From Bradyrhizobium sp. Ai1a-2 (GTDB lineage: Bacteria > Pseudomonadota > Alphaproteobacteria > Rhizobiales > Xanthobacteraceae), in the NCBI RefSeq assembly GCF_000426245.1, contig NZ_AUEZ01000080.1, forward strand, positions 1-35,492: DNA of 35,492 nucleotides, given 5' to 3'. Every line of letters starts with the position of its first letter. Position 1 is the stretch's first letter. A program made the position numbers and the translations under genes. The notes under the pieces are model-generated. The model saw only the letters and a program-made list of their open reading frames with translations, was not told the origin of the DNA and searched no databases. Positions 1-8,242 of this stretch are shown here, piece after piece.

Positions 1-112
1 CGGAGTTAAATCACTGATTTGCCCGACGGCGGAAGCGGAATGTTTTTCGCCGCAAGGCTGGACAGGGCAAATCACGTTGATCGGGTTGAAGAAATTCGCA
101 CGGATCGCACTC

Positions 113-152
113 GTCATTCCGGGCGATGCGACAGCATCGAGCCCGGAATGAC
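113..152. repeat. Extragenic palindrome (REP-like)
   Basis: Perfect 12-bp arms (113-124 and 141-152, GTCATTCCGGGC and its complement) flank a 16-base loop. It lies downstream of the tonB stop. The form resembles the abundant extragenic palindromes of Bradyrhizobium chromosomes (from memory). A second partial palindrome with GGTGGG/CCCACC arms follows at about 162-188. It could act as a transcription end for the iron operon. Nothing else is seen in 1-219. Confidence 0.7.
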
Positions 153-219
153 GGAGGAAGTGGTGGGCCTGCTTCGCTCTACCCACCCTAGGGCAAAATC
201 CGCGTTTTGCCTCAATCCG

Positions 220-1008
220 TTACTTCGGCTTCTTGAAGTTCACGTCGAGACTGAAGGCGAACTGGTCTTCGATGAGTTCGGCCGGGGGTGCGGGGACCGG
301 ATCGGAGCGGCGGACCATTGAGATGGCCGCGTCGTCAAAGGCCGGATCGCCTGAGGATTCCGCGACGGCGACGTTGACGACGTTGCCGCGGCGGTTCAGC
401 ACGATGCTGACCTTCACGGTGGTCGCCTTGCTCTTGTTGTGCGGATAGCGCTTGTGCAGCTCGAAATAGGCGCTGATCTTGCGACCCCAGTCGGCGGTGA
501 GCTTCTGCCTGTCCTTGCCGATGCCGCGATTGGGGGCCTTGGCCTGCTCGGCCTCCGGCGCGTTCTCCTCCAGCGTCTGCCGCGCGGTTGCTTCCTGGGC
601 GGGCGCCTCTTCGGAGGCCTGGGTCTGGACGGCCTGGACCTTGGGATCGTCTTCCTGGGGCTTCTTCGAGTCGTTCTGCGTCACGATGCGGTCGGGGTCT
701 TCGGACTCCTGCGGCACGTCCTTCGGAAGGTCGGTCTCCTTGACCTCGGCCTTCTGCTCGGAGAGTTGCGGAGAGGCCTGCGACGCATCGGCGTCGGGAC
801 CCGGGGGCAGATTCTCGTCCTCGACCTTGGGCGAGGCCATCTCCACCGCGAACTCGGCGGCATTCGCGCCCAGGCCGTCGCCAACGTCATCGCCGCGCAA
901 ATTCGCCAGCGCCAGCGCCGCGCCGCCAAGATGCAGCGCAAGCGCAGTCACTGCGGCGCCAATCCATAGCCGCCGGGAAGACCGTTGTTCGAGATCTAGA
1001 TCAGACAT
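220..1008 (-). CDS. tonB: Energy transducer TonB
   Basis: 262 residues. TonB carries proton-motive energy from ExbB/ExbD across the periplasm to outer-membrane receptors. One N-terminal membrane segment is visible at about residues 14-35, followed by a long acidic, Pro/Gln/Ala-rich periplasmic spacer (about 50-165). The C-terminal TonB domain starts near WGRKISAYFELHKRYP and ends with a hydrophobic strand (FAFSLDVNFKKPK). It is the last gene of the minus-strand iron operon, 12 bp after exbD, next to the receptor it would energise. Family assignment is secure; the specific siderophore served is unknown. Confidence 0.93.
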   Translation of the reverse strand: MSDLDLEQRSSRRLWIGAAVTALALHLGGAALALANLRGDDVGDGLGANAAEFAVEMASPKVEDENLPPGPDADASQASPQLSEQKAEVKETDLPKDVPQESEDPDRIVTQNDSKKPQEDDPKVQAVQTQASEEAPAQEATARQTLEENAPEAEQAKAPNRGIGKDRQKLTADWGRKISAYFELHKRYPHNKSKATTVKVSIVLNRRGNVVNVAVAESSGDPAFDDAAISMVRRSDPVPAPPAELIEDQFAFSLDVNFKKPK

Positions 1009-1020
1009 CGCTGCCCGTCG

Positions 1021-1491
1021 TCAGTTTTTTGCCGGCTCAGCGGCTTGTGGTGCGGCAGGAGCGCCGGGAACGCCCTCGAGCGTCACCAGCTTAACCCTGT
1101 TGTACCCGCCCGAGCGCAGGATTTCCATCACCCCCATCAGCTCGCCATAGGGCACGGCGCGGTCGGCGCGCAGGAATACATACTTATCCTTGCTCATGTC
1201 GGCGAGCGTATCGAGCGAATGCACCAGCTCGGCGCGCTTGACCGAATTCTCGCCGATCGCAAGCGTGAGGTCCGACTTGATGCTGAGATAAGTCGGCTTG
1301 TCCGGCTTCTTCTGCGGCGTCGCGCTCGACGTCGGCAAATCGATCGGCAGGTCGACGGTGGAGAGCGGCGCAGCTACCATGAAGATGATGAGCAACACCA
1401 GCATGACATCGATAAACGGCGTGACATTGATCTCGTGCGATTCCGCGAAATCGTCGTCGTCGCCGTCATTGTCTGCGATCGAGACAGCCAT
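1021..1491 (-). CDS. exbD: Biopolymer transport protein ExbD
   Basis: 156 residues, usual ExbD length. The N-terminus is short, acidic and cytoplasmic. A single membrane helix (about 24-43) carries the conserved proton-path Asp at about D28 (PFIDVMLVLLIIFMV). A periplasmic domain follows, with an Ala/Pro-rich tail. ExbD forms the inner-membrane proton channel with ExbB and drives TonB. It lies 3 bp after exbB and 12 bp before tonB in the same operon. Confidence 0.94.
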   Translation of the reverse strand: MAVSIADNDGDDDDFAESHEINVTPFIDVMLVLLIIFMVAAPLSTVDLPIDLPTSSATPQKKPDKPTYLSIKSDLTLAIGENSVKRAELVHSLDTLADMSKDKYVFLRADRAVPYGELMGVMEILRSGGYNRVKLVTLEGVPGAPAAPQAAEPAKN

Positions 1492-1494
1492 CGC

Positions 1495-2490
1495 TTACTC
1501 CGCCGCCGCGCGCGAATGTGCGCCGCTGGACATACTGCCGTGGGTGCGGTCGAGGTCGCGCGACAACAGCCGCGCCGCTGCGCCCGAGGCGCGGCTGACC
1601 AGTTCGAGATAGCCTTTCGTCACCCGCGAAAAGTGATTGTAGATGATCACGGCCGGGATCGCCGCGACCAGGCCGATCGCGGTCGCGAGCAGCGCCTCGG
1701 CGATGCCGGGCGCGACCACCGCGAGGTTGGTGGTCTGCGATTTCGAGATGCCGATGAAGCTGTTCATGATGCCCCAGACGGTGCCGAACAGACCGACGAA
1801 TGGCGAGGTCGCACCGATGGTCGCGAGCAAGCCCATGCCGATGCGGATACGGCGGCCTTCGGCACGCACGATCTCGGCAAAGCTCGACGCCGCACGCTCC
1901 TTGATGCCGGCATCGCTGGAGATGCCGGCCGACAGGCGCCCTTCCCGCATCGCCGCGGCGATCAGGGCCGATAGCACGCTGCCCTTGGCGCCGAGCGCGA
2001 ACTGCGCTTCAGCGAGCGAGCGCACGTCGCTGATCTTGGCCAGAGCGCCGCGCAACTTGCGCTGCACGACGGCGAGCTCGATCATCTTGGCGATGAACAC
2101 CGTCCAGGTCACCAGCGATGCAAAGGCGAGACCGATCATCACTGCCTTCACGACGATGTCGGCATTCCAGAACATCACCCAGGGCGACAGTTCCTTCAGC
2201 CCGGCGATGGTCGCCGATTTCTGCGTCTTGCCCTCGCCATCGGCAGGCGCCGCACTGACATCCTGAGTTCCCTGCGATGCGGCCGGCGCGGCCGCAGAGG
2301 GCGATTGCGCTGGCGTCGCCGCCTCTGCCGGCGGTTGCGGCGCGGCGGGCGCAGCCTGTTGCGCGACGGGCGCGGATGGAGCTGTTGCGGCGGGCGCCAT
2401 CTGCTGCTGCGCCCATGACGGTGCCATCAGCGAGACCAGCGTCAGCATGGAGAGTGCTGCTAGTGTCGCGCGGGTAGTGAGGATGTTCAT
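1495..2490 (-). CDS. exbB: TonB-system energiser ExbB (long N-terminus)
   Basis: 331 residues; longer than enterobacterial ExbB because of an N-terminal extension. A signal-like segment (about 1-27) precedes a Pro/Ala/Gln-rich stretch (about 28-90). The ExbB core follows: a first membrane helix near LVTWTVFIAKM, then helices at about 215-240 (TSPFVGLFGTVWGIMNSF, the classic MotA/TolQ/ExbB signature) and 262-287. It forms the proton channel with ExbD. Its ATG overlaps the stop of the upstream hydroxylase gene (ATGA), so translation is probably coupled. The extended periplasmic N-terminus is known in other proteobacterial ExbB proteins. Confidence 0.93.
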   Translation of the reverse strand: MNILTTRATLAALSMLTLVSLMAPSWAQQQMAPAATAPSAPVAQQAAPAAPQPPAEAATPAQSPSAAAPAASQGTQDVSAAPADGEGKTQKSATIAGLKELSPWVMFWNADIVVKAVMIGLAFASLVTWTVFIAKMIELAVVQRKLRGALAKISDVRSLAEAQFALGAKGSVLSALIAAAMREGRLSAGISSDAGIKERAASSFAEIVRAEGRRIRIGMGLLATIGATSPFVGLFGTVWGIMNSFIGISKSQTTNLAVVAPGIAEALLATAIGLVAAIPAVIIYNHFSRVTKGYLELVSRASGAAARLLSRDLDRTHGSMSSGAHSRAAAE

Positions 2491-3176
2491 ACTTCGGCCC
2501 AGTGGCGTATCAGGTTGTGATAGATGCCGGTCAATTTGACCGTTTCGGGGTCGTCTCGCCCAAGCCGCTCCACCAAGGCCTGGATAGCGGTGTCCAGATC
2601 GAAGATCAGACTGCGAGCGTGGGCATCCCGTACCATGCTCTGCAGCCAGAAGAAAGACGCAACCCGCGCGCCTCGCGTCACCGGCGTGACCAGATGCAAA
2701 CTAGAAGCAGGATAAAGAACGAGGTCGCCGGCCGGCAGCTTTACTTCATGCGAGCCGTAGAGATCTTCGATGACGAGTTCGCCGCCATCATATTCATCAG
2801 GCTCCGATAAAAACAGCGTGACCGAAAGGTCGGTGCGGATCCGCAAGCCGGTGAGATGGTCTCCCCTCACCGCGTTGTCGACATGCAGGCCGAAATGGTG
2901 ACCGTCGGCGGCGACGTAACGATTGAACAAAGGTGGAAAGATTCTAAGCGGGATCGCCGCCGAGATGAAGCGCGGACTGGCCGAAAGGGCCGACAGCAGG
3001 CGCTTGCCAAGCTGGCGTGCGACCTCGCTATCCGGCGGCAATTGCTCGTTGCGCTTCACCAGCGCCGATGCCGCACCTGCCGTCGAACGTCCATCCTCCC
3101 ATGCGCTGGCATCCATGATGCGGCGGACGTCCGCCACATCGGCCTTGCTCAGAACATTCGGAACACAAATCAGCAT
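2487..3176 (-). CDS. piuC: PKHD-type Fe(II)/2-oxoglutarate hydroxylase (PiuC/YbiX family)
   Basis: 229 residues from an ATG at 3176 (MLICVPNVLS), the usual family length. The open frame continues upstream, but that part only shadows the receptor gene. The metal and 2-oxoglutarate ligands are visible: H98 and D100 (HFGLHVD), H161 (LHLVTP) and R171. The YbiX/PiuC family is a soluble Fe2OG dioxygenase regularly found beside Fiu/PiuA-type siderophore receptors; its true substrate is poorly defined. It starts 11 bp after the receptor stop and overlaps exbB by 4 bp, so it belongs to the iron operon. Confidence 0.93.
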   Translation of the reverse strand: MLICVPNVLSKADVADVRRIMDASAWEDGRSTAGAASALVKRNEQLPPDSEVARQLGKRLLSALSASPRFISAAIPLRIFPPLFNRYVAADGHHFGLHVDNAVRGDHLTGLRIRTDLSVTLFLSEPDEYDGGELVIEDLYGSHEVKLPAGDLVLYPASSLHLVTPVTRGARVASFFWLQSMVRDAHARSLIFDLDTAIQALVERLGRDDPETVKLTGIYHNLIRHWAEV

Positions 3177-3187
3177 GCTCTGCCGTT

Positions 3188-5740
3188 TCAGAACCGCGCC
3201 GAGACGACGAGATAGGCGGCGCGCCCCGGCGCCTCGAGCACGAACGGAGCCGGGCTCTGATACAGCGCATCGTAATAGAGCTTGTTGAAGATGTTGTTCA
3301 CGAACAGCTTGACCCTCCAGTTCTGGTTGAGCTTCGCCTCCGCGAACGCATCGAAGCGCCAATAGCTCGGCAATTGCGTGCCCTGGTTCGCCGCGAGGAA
3401 GGTGCCGCCATAGATCTTGGAGCGGTAGACCGCCTGCCCGCCGATCTCCCACATGTCGGTGAGCTGATATTTCGTCAGCAGGCTGAACGACTGATGCGCG
3501 ACGTTGGCGAGCGGCAGGCCGACATTGGTCCTGTAGAGGATCGTGTTCGCCGGCGGAACCAGCGATTTCGTCACCTCGGACTCCATCAGCACCAGTCCGC
3601 CGAAGATGCTCCATTTGTCCGTGATCTTGCCGCCGGCGCCGAGGTCGATGCCGCGGATGCGGTAGGCAGCACCGGCACTGATGCAGGGCACGGTCCCGGT
3701 CGTGTTCGCGGGATAGGGACAGGACGCGGTGGCGGTCGCCGGCGTGATGTTGACCGATTCACGCGCGTTGTCCTTTTCCGTCTGGAACAGCGCCGCCGTC
3801 ACCAACAGATGGCGATCGAACAATTCCCATTTGGTGCCAACCTCGATCGCCCGGTTCTTCTCGGGACCGAAGATCTGATTGGTATTGCCGTTCAGCACCG
3901 GCGAGAGTCCGCCATAGGCCGTGCTGGTGCCGTCGAACTCCGCACCAACTGGATTGGAAGAAGTGGCATAGGCCGCATAGACGCTCGCGATCGGAAGCGG
4001 CTTGAGCACGATGCCCAGATTGAAGTTCGGCAGACCGAACTCGGCCGATTGCCTTCCGAACACGTTGGGAACGCCGCTGACGGTGCCGAAGCCGCTGGTG
4101 TTGATGTCGTAGCTGTCGTAGCGGATGCCGCCATTGAGGATGACGAGATCGTTGTAGTTGACGGTGTCGAGCAGATAACCGCTGGTGGTGTCGATCCCGA
4201 TCTTGGTCGGGAGACCTGCAAGCGTCGGGGTCGGTCCAAACGGCAGGAACGTGTATTGCGGGTTGTACACGCTGACACCCGTGACCGAGCCCGTGCCGGA
4301 GAAAGGCGCGCCAATGGCTTCCGAACTCAGGCCGGTGTACTTGTCGATACTCGAGGTCTCCCGGGACACTTCGACCCCGGCGAGCGCCGTGTGGCGCCAA
4401 CCGCCGGTGTCGAATTTGTAGGTAGCTTCGGTCTGGTTGGCCAGCGTATCGGTGGTCTGATAGCGGCTCTGCGGATTGGCTGACAACGTCGAGAAAATGA
4501 GCGGGTTCACGAGCACGGGCGCCTCGGGCAACGTGCCGATGTAGTTCAGCAGCGAATGCGAGGCCCTGGTCTTGTTGCTGAGCACGAGATCCGGCGTGAT
4601 CTGCACCTCGGCATTGATGGTGCCGATATCCTGCTTCACCTGGGAGAAGTCGCGATCGGTGAAACCGTACCAATTGTTGCGGTTGACGCCGAAATCCGGG
4701 AACGGGCCACCCGCCTTGCTCGCCGTGCTCGGCCGGAAATAGGGCACGCCGAAATCAGGCAGGCCGTGAAGATCGGTGTGAATGTAGCCTGCGGTCACCT
4801 TCACCGCATCGATCGGCGTCCACTTCGCCGCGACGAACCCGCCGCCGCGGTCATCGGACACGTAATCGCGCCCGGCAACGCCGGCGTCCTGGAACAGGCC
4901 GCCCGCGCGCACGGCAAGCGTCGGGCTGATCACCTGGTTGACGTCGAGCGTGACGCGCTTGGTGCGGTCGGTGCCGAACGTCGTGTCCATGTTGTAGAAA
5001 TTCCCCGCCATCGTCGCCTGCTTGGTGACGATGTTGATGGCGCCGCCGGTGGTGCCACGGCCGGCAAAGGATGAGCCCGGGCCGCGCAGGATCTCGACCT
5101 GCTCGGTGAAGAAGTTCTCGCGCACGCTGACGCCGGCATCGCGGACGCCATCGATGAATATGTCGTTGCGGGCATCAAAGCCGCGGATGAAGAAGCGGTC
5201 GCCAAAGGCGTTGCCGCCCTCGCCCGTGCCGAGCGTGACACCGGCCGTGCTCAGCACCGCCTGCCGCAATGTGGTGGCGTTCTTGTCTTCCAGCACTTGC
5301 CTGGACAGAACCGTGATCGTCTTCGGCGTGTTCAGGATCGGCTCGGGAAACTTTCCCGATTCCTGCACGCGATCGACCTTGTAGGGCGCGGCAGGATCCG
5401 CATAGGGATCGCGATCGGCGGGGAGCCCGCCAGCATTGGGATAAGGCACCGCTGCGACCTGCGTCTGTTGCGTGCGACGTGATGCACGCCGTAATGCGGT
5501 GCGGGCCCGGACTTGATCCGGAGTAGGCTTCGTGGTCGCCGGACGTGGCCGCGCCACCGGCGCATCCACGTTCACCGGCGGCAAGTTGGACTGTTGCGCC
5601 TCGGCGCCGGAAAACGATGCGACGGCGATCAGGCCCGCGACCGTCGACACCTTCTTGCCCGAATAGCCCTCGAACCGTTCGCCGACAGAGTCGATCGCTG
5701 TATCGAAACGTAGTGACCTCGGTGCCTTTGCGTTGCTCAT
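3188..5740 (-). CDS. TonB-dependent siderophore receptor, Fiu/PiuA-like
   Basis: 850 residues. A signal-like N-terminus (hydrophobic STVAGLIAVASFSGAEAQ) follows an unusually long leader of about 30 residues, and a Pro/Arg-rich linker precedes the plug. The plug is clear from TITVLSRQVLEDKNATTLRQ through FFIRGFDARNDIFIDGVRD, VEILRGPGSSFAGRG and GGAINIVTKQ. A C-terminal beta-barrel ends in aromatic Phe (VVSARF), as expected for an outer-membrane protein. Pairing with a PiuC-type hydroxylase and exbBD-tonB suggests a catecholate or monomeric-catechol siderophore receptor; the ligand is inferred. It is the first gene of the operon. Confidence 0.92.
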   Translation of the reverse strand: MSNAKAPRSLRFDTAIDSVGERFEGYSGKKVSTVAGLIAVASFSGAEAQQSNLPPVNVDAPVARPRPATTKPTPDQVRARTALRRASRRTQQTQVAAVPYPNAGGLPADRDPYADPAAPYKVDRVQESGKFPEPILNTPKTITVLSRQVLEDKNATTLRQAVLSTAGVTLGTGEGGNAFGDRFFIRGFDARNDIFIDGVRDAGVSVRENFFTEQVEILRGPGSSFAGRGTTGGAINIVTKQATMAGNFYNMDTTFGTDRTKRVTLDVNQVISPTLAVRAGGLFQDAGVAGRDYVSDDRGGGFVAAKWTPIDAVKVTAGYIHTDLHGLPDFGVPYFRPSTASKAGGPFPDFGVNRNNWYGFTDRDFSQVKQDIGTINAEVQITPDLVLSNKTRASHSLLNYIGTLPEAPVLVNPLIFSTLSANPQSRYQTTDTLANQTEATYKFDTGGWRHTALAGVEVSRETSSIDKYTGLSSEAIGAPFSGTGSVTGVSVYNPQYTFLPFGPTPTLAGLPTKIGIDTTSGYLLDTVNYNDLVILNGGIRYDSYDINTSGFGTVSGVPNVFGRQSAEFGLPNFNLGIVLKPLPIASVYAAYATSSNPVGAEFDGTSTAYGGLSPVLNGNTNQIFGPEKNRAIEVGTKWELFDRHLLVTAALFQTEKDNARESVNITPATATASCPYPANTTGTVPCISAGAAYRIRGIDLGAGGKITDKWSIFGGLVLMESEVTKSLVPPANTILYRTNVGLPLANVAHQSFSLLTKYQLTDMWEIGGQAVYRSKIYGGTFLAANQGTQLPSYWRFDAFAEAKLNQNWRVKLFVNNIFNKLYYDALYQSPAPFVLEAPGRAAYLVVSARF

Positions 5741-5866
5741 CAGACGCCCCCGCGTTGAATTTTGATTTGCGCGCTTTGAGCGCGACGTTGTGTCTCAGGG
5801 CGGGTGGTATCGGCGACCAAATTTCGGGTCAACGCGAATACGTGGATCGTTCGTTTGAATCGATCC

Positions 5867-5887
5867 AGATCAGAACGCTTCTAATCT
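5867..5887. promoter_or_regulatory. Near-palindrome upstream of receptor gene; candidate Irr/Fur-type operator
   Basis: Nine-base arms (AGATCAGAA and TTCTAATCT) match at 8 of 9 positions around a CGC centre, about 130 bp upstream of the receptor start. The AGAA-N3-TTCT core resembles the iron-control elements bound by Irr in rhizobia (recalled, not searched). Iron regulation of this operon is therefore an inference. Confidence 0.5.
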
Positions 5888-5897
5888 TGTTGTTTGA

Positions 5898-5916
5898 AAT
5901 CGTTCTAATAACGATT
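5898..5916. promoter_or_regulatory. Second AT-rich inverted repeat upstream of receptor gene
   Basis: Perfect arms AATCGTT (5898-5904) and AACGATT (5910-5916) around CTAAT, directly followed by TTCTAGAA, itself a palindrome. It lies 10 bp from the 5867-5887 site, in a conspicuously AT-rich patch of otherwise GC-rich DNA, and could be a second regulator site of the receptor promoter. Confidence 0.4.
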
Positions 5917-5976
5917 CTAGAAAATGGGAAAAGCGCTGCGAAATCAATCACCGCACGGTTCGGTCACGAACGAAGC

Positions 5977-6213
5977 TTAATCGGCGCTCGGCGGCTTCAT
6001 CAGCGAGAACAATTCGTCCACCGTCCGCAGCGCGACCTGGCGCACGCGGTCGATGTCCTCGCCGGCGATGTTGACTCCATTCACCACTGCTTTGATCTCG
6101 TCACGGAAATCGGTGAGGAAACGCAGCGGATCCTTCTGCTCATTGGCGACGCGCGCGATCAATCCCGTGATCAGGATCTGGCAGGCCATCATGCGTCCGT
6201 TCAACTCTTCCAT
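5977..6213 (-). CDS. Small conserved-looking protein, function unknown
   Basis: 78 residues, not recognised. It is hydrophilic and predicted mostly helical (MEELNGRMMACQILITGLIA, then LRFLTDFRDEIKAVV), with no signal peptide or clear membrane helix. It sits between the MarR gene and the iron operon on the same strand, with about 100 bp on the MarR side and about 235 bp of regulatory DNA on the receptor side. Coding is supported by its ATG start, sensible composition and lack of any competing gene on the other strand. Confidence 0.6.
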   Translation of the reverse strand: MEELNGRMMACQILITGLIARVANEQKDPLRFLTDFRDEIKAVVNGVNIAGEDIDRVRQVALRTVDELFSLMKPPSAD

Positions 6214-6315
6214 CGCTCACCCCGATTTCGCTCGCGGGCCGCGATATGAACGACATCGATTCCGGATTCAACCGGTTCGAAGATGGGATGCATGGCGCAG
6301 CATCACGCGGCGCGA

Positions 6316-6774
6316 CTATTTCACCGCAACGTCCGGGTCTTCGCCGACAGACTTGATGCGATCCTTGATGTCCTGGAGAGTCTGAAGGCTGGCTTCGATC
6401 CTCTGATCGGGAATGTCGTGCAGCACGTCGGTTGCGATCGCATCGCGCAGACTGTCGAGATCGTTGACGAGCTGGCGGCCGCGGTCGGTGAGGAACAGCC
6501 GGTTGGCCCGGCGGTCCTTCGGATCCGGCCGGCGTTCGAGCAGTCCGTGCTCGACCAGACGGTCGAGCAGCCGCACCAGCGAGATCGGCTGCAATTCGAG
6601 CACGTCGGCGAGATCGACCTGCGACAGCCCCTCCTGGTCCCGCAGCCGGAACAGCACGATCCATTGCGCGCGGGTGGTGCCGCGCGACTTCGCGCGATGG
6701 TCGATGTAGTTTCGCAACAGGCGCGAACTTTCGACAAGCTGCGAAACAAGCTGGCGTTTCAGATCGAGCGACAT
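6316..6774 (-). CDS. MarR-family transcriptional regulator
   Basis: 152 residues from the ATG at 6774 (MSLDLKRQLVSQ); an in-frame start at 6876 would add 34 unstructured residues not typical of the family. The winged helix-turn-helix is clear: GLSQVDLADVLELQPISLVRLLDRLVEHGLLERR (about 49-82), then the wing DPKDRRANRLFLT. MarR proteins are dimeric, usually ligand-responsive repressors of nearby efflux genes. It diverges from the RND pump genes, with about 295 bp between, and is the likely regulator of that pump and of itself. Confidence 0.9.
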   Translation of the reverse strand: MSLDLKRQLVSQLVESSRLLRNYIDHRAKSRGTTRAQWIVLFRLRDQEGLSQVDLADVLELQPISLVRLLDRLVEHGLLERRPDPKDRRANRLFLTDRGRQLVNDLDSLRDAIATDVLHDIPDQRIEASLQTLQDIKDRIKSVGEDPDVAVK

Positions 6775-6872
6775 GTCGGTTTCAACCGCCGAATGAGGGG
6801 GCTCCAGGAACGCGGTCCGAGATCGTGATCCGATTGGACGGGATCTGGTCACGATCTCATCTCTTTGTCTGA

Positions 6873-6940
6873 GCATGATCGCGCCGCAACGCTTCGCATT
6901 TGCCGCGGGGGAAACCGGTTTCCGCTCTCCCGGATCATGC
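6873..6940. repeat. Inverted repeat in MarR/efflux intergenic region
   Basis: Arms GCATGATC (6873-6880) and GATCATGC (6933-6940) enclose a perfect 14-bp palindrome, GGAAACCGGTTTCC (6910-6923). This pattern resembles a dispersed rhizobial extragenic element (from memory) rather than an operator. It lies between the MarR start and the efflux promoter region. Confidence 0.5.
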
Positions 6941-6982
6941 TTCTAAACCTTTCCAAATGTTTAGAATTCTCAAGTGTTAGTG

Positions 6983-7046
6983 TGTGTACACATTAAGTGC
7001 TCACGCATTATATGGTTTCCCCGGAACGGTTTTAAACACCTATAAT
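6983..7046 (+). promoter_or_regulatory. Efflux promoter region with palindromic operator candidate
   Basis: A perfect 10-bp palindrome, TGTGTACACA (6983-6992), lies in AT-rich DNA between the divergent MarR and efflux genes. TATAAT (7041-7046) could be the -10 box for the efflux operon starting at 7070; no good -35 is evident. The palindrome could be the MarR site, since the family binds short dyads. Both calls are inferences from position. Confidence 0.4.
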
Positions 7047-7069
7047 TGTCTTCGAACCCATGAGCGTGC

Positions 7070-8242
7070 ATGTCCAAGTCACGAACGATAGGTTGGGTGC
7101 TGCTGGTCGCCGCCATCGGCGCCGCGGGCTATTTCGGTTGGCAGCGCTATGGCGGGGAGCACGCCGCCCGTGGTGATGGGCAAAAGACTGCCGCCCCTGC
7201 CCGTCCGCCCGTCCCGGTTCGGATTGCACGCGTCGAAACGGCCGATTTCCCGGTCTATTTGACCGGTCTCGGCACCGTGCAGGGTTTCAACACCGTCCAG
7301 GTCCGCACCCGCGTCGATGGACAGATCATGAAGATTGCGTTCCAGGAAGGCCAGCTCGTCCACAAGGGCGACGTCCTGGTCGAGATCGATCCGCGGCCAT
7401 ATCAGGCCGCGCTTGACCAGGCCACGGCCAAGAAGCAGCAGGACGAGGCGAATCTCGCCAACGCCAAGCTCGATCTGCAGCGTTTCACCCGGCTCGGCGA
7501 GTTCGCTACCCGCCAGCAGACCGACACCCAGCGCTCCATGGTCGCGCAATTGACGGCGCAGATCGCCGCCGACGATGCCGCGATCACGAATGCGCAGACG
7601 CAGCTTGATTACGCGACCGTCAAGGCACCGATCACCGGGATCGCCGGCCTGCGCCAGGTCGATGTCGGCAACATCGTGAATGCCGCGACCCAGACCGGCA
7701 TCGTCTCGATCGCCCAGATCGAGCCGATCGCGGTGATTTTCACCGCGCCGGAGGACCAATTGCCTGACATCAAGGCGGCGCTGGCGGCCTCCCCTCCCAA
7801 GACGATCGCCTACTCCACCGACGGCAAGCGCCTCCTGTCCACTGGCGTTCTCGCGCTGATCAACAACCAGGTGGATACGACCAGCGGAACTATCCGGCTG
7901 AAGGGGGTGTTCGAGAACAAGGACCACGCGCTGTGGCCGGGCCAATCGGTGTCGACGCGGCTCCTGGTGCGGACGCTGAAGGACGCGACCGTGGTTCCCG
8001 ACGATGCCATCCAACATGGCACGGACGGGCTTTACGCGTATACTGTCAGCCAGGAGAACAAGGCCGAGCTGCACCAGATCAAGGTGAGCTACTCCATCGA
8101 CGGCAAATCCGTGGTCGATGAGGGGTTATCGCCGGGCCAGCAGGTGATTACCTCAGGTCAGTATAAAGTTTCGCCCGGCGCGCTCGTGAGCACCGCGGTC
8201 GCGAGCTCGGATGCGACGCAATCCAAGGTGAAGCCGGAATGA
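7070..8242 (+). CDS. RND efflux periplasmic adaptor (MdtA-like)
   Basis: 390 residues. An N-terminal membrane anchor or signal (WVLLVAAIGAAGYFGW) is followed by the adaptor architecture: a lipoyl-like half (VQVRTRVDGQIMKIAFQEGQLVHKGDVLVEIDPRPY), a helical hairpin (about 115-175), the second lipoyl half (DYATVKAPITGIAGLRQVDVGNIV), and beta-barrel and membrane-proximal domains. It links an inner-membrane RND pump to an outer-membrane channel. The stop overlaps the pump gene start (ATGA). No outer-membrane TolC-like gene lies beside it, so one encoded elsewhere is presumably used. Confidence 0.92.
   Translation: MSKSRTIGWVLLVAAIGAAGYFGWQRYGGEHAARGDGQKTAAPARPPVPVRIARVETADFPVYLTGLGTVQGFNTVQVRTRVDGQIMKIAFQEGQLVHKGDVLVEIDPRPYQAALDQATAKKQQDEANLANAKLDLQRFTRLGEFATRQQTDTQRSMVAQLTAQIAADDAAITNAQTQLDYATVKAPITGIAGLRQVDVGNIVNAATQTGIVSIAQIEPIAVIFTAPEDQLPDIKAALAASPPKTIAYSTDGKRLLSTGVLALINNQVDTTSGTIRLKGVFENKDHALWPGQSVSTRLLVRTLKDATVVPDDAIQHGTDGLYAYTVSQENKAELHQIKVSYSIDGKSVVDEGLSPGQQVITSGQYKVSPGALVSTAVASSDATQSKVKPE

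Noticed and set aside
1045..1974. Plus-strand open frame opposite exbD/exbB
   Set aside because: Spans two real genes and their junction on the other strand; no domain.
3374..4483. Plus-strand open frame opposite the siderophore receptor
   Set aside because: Low-complexity Arg/Asp-rich translation opposite a receptor with plug and barrel signatures; shadow.
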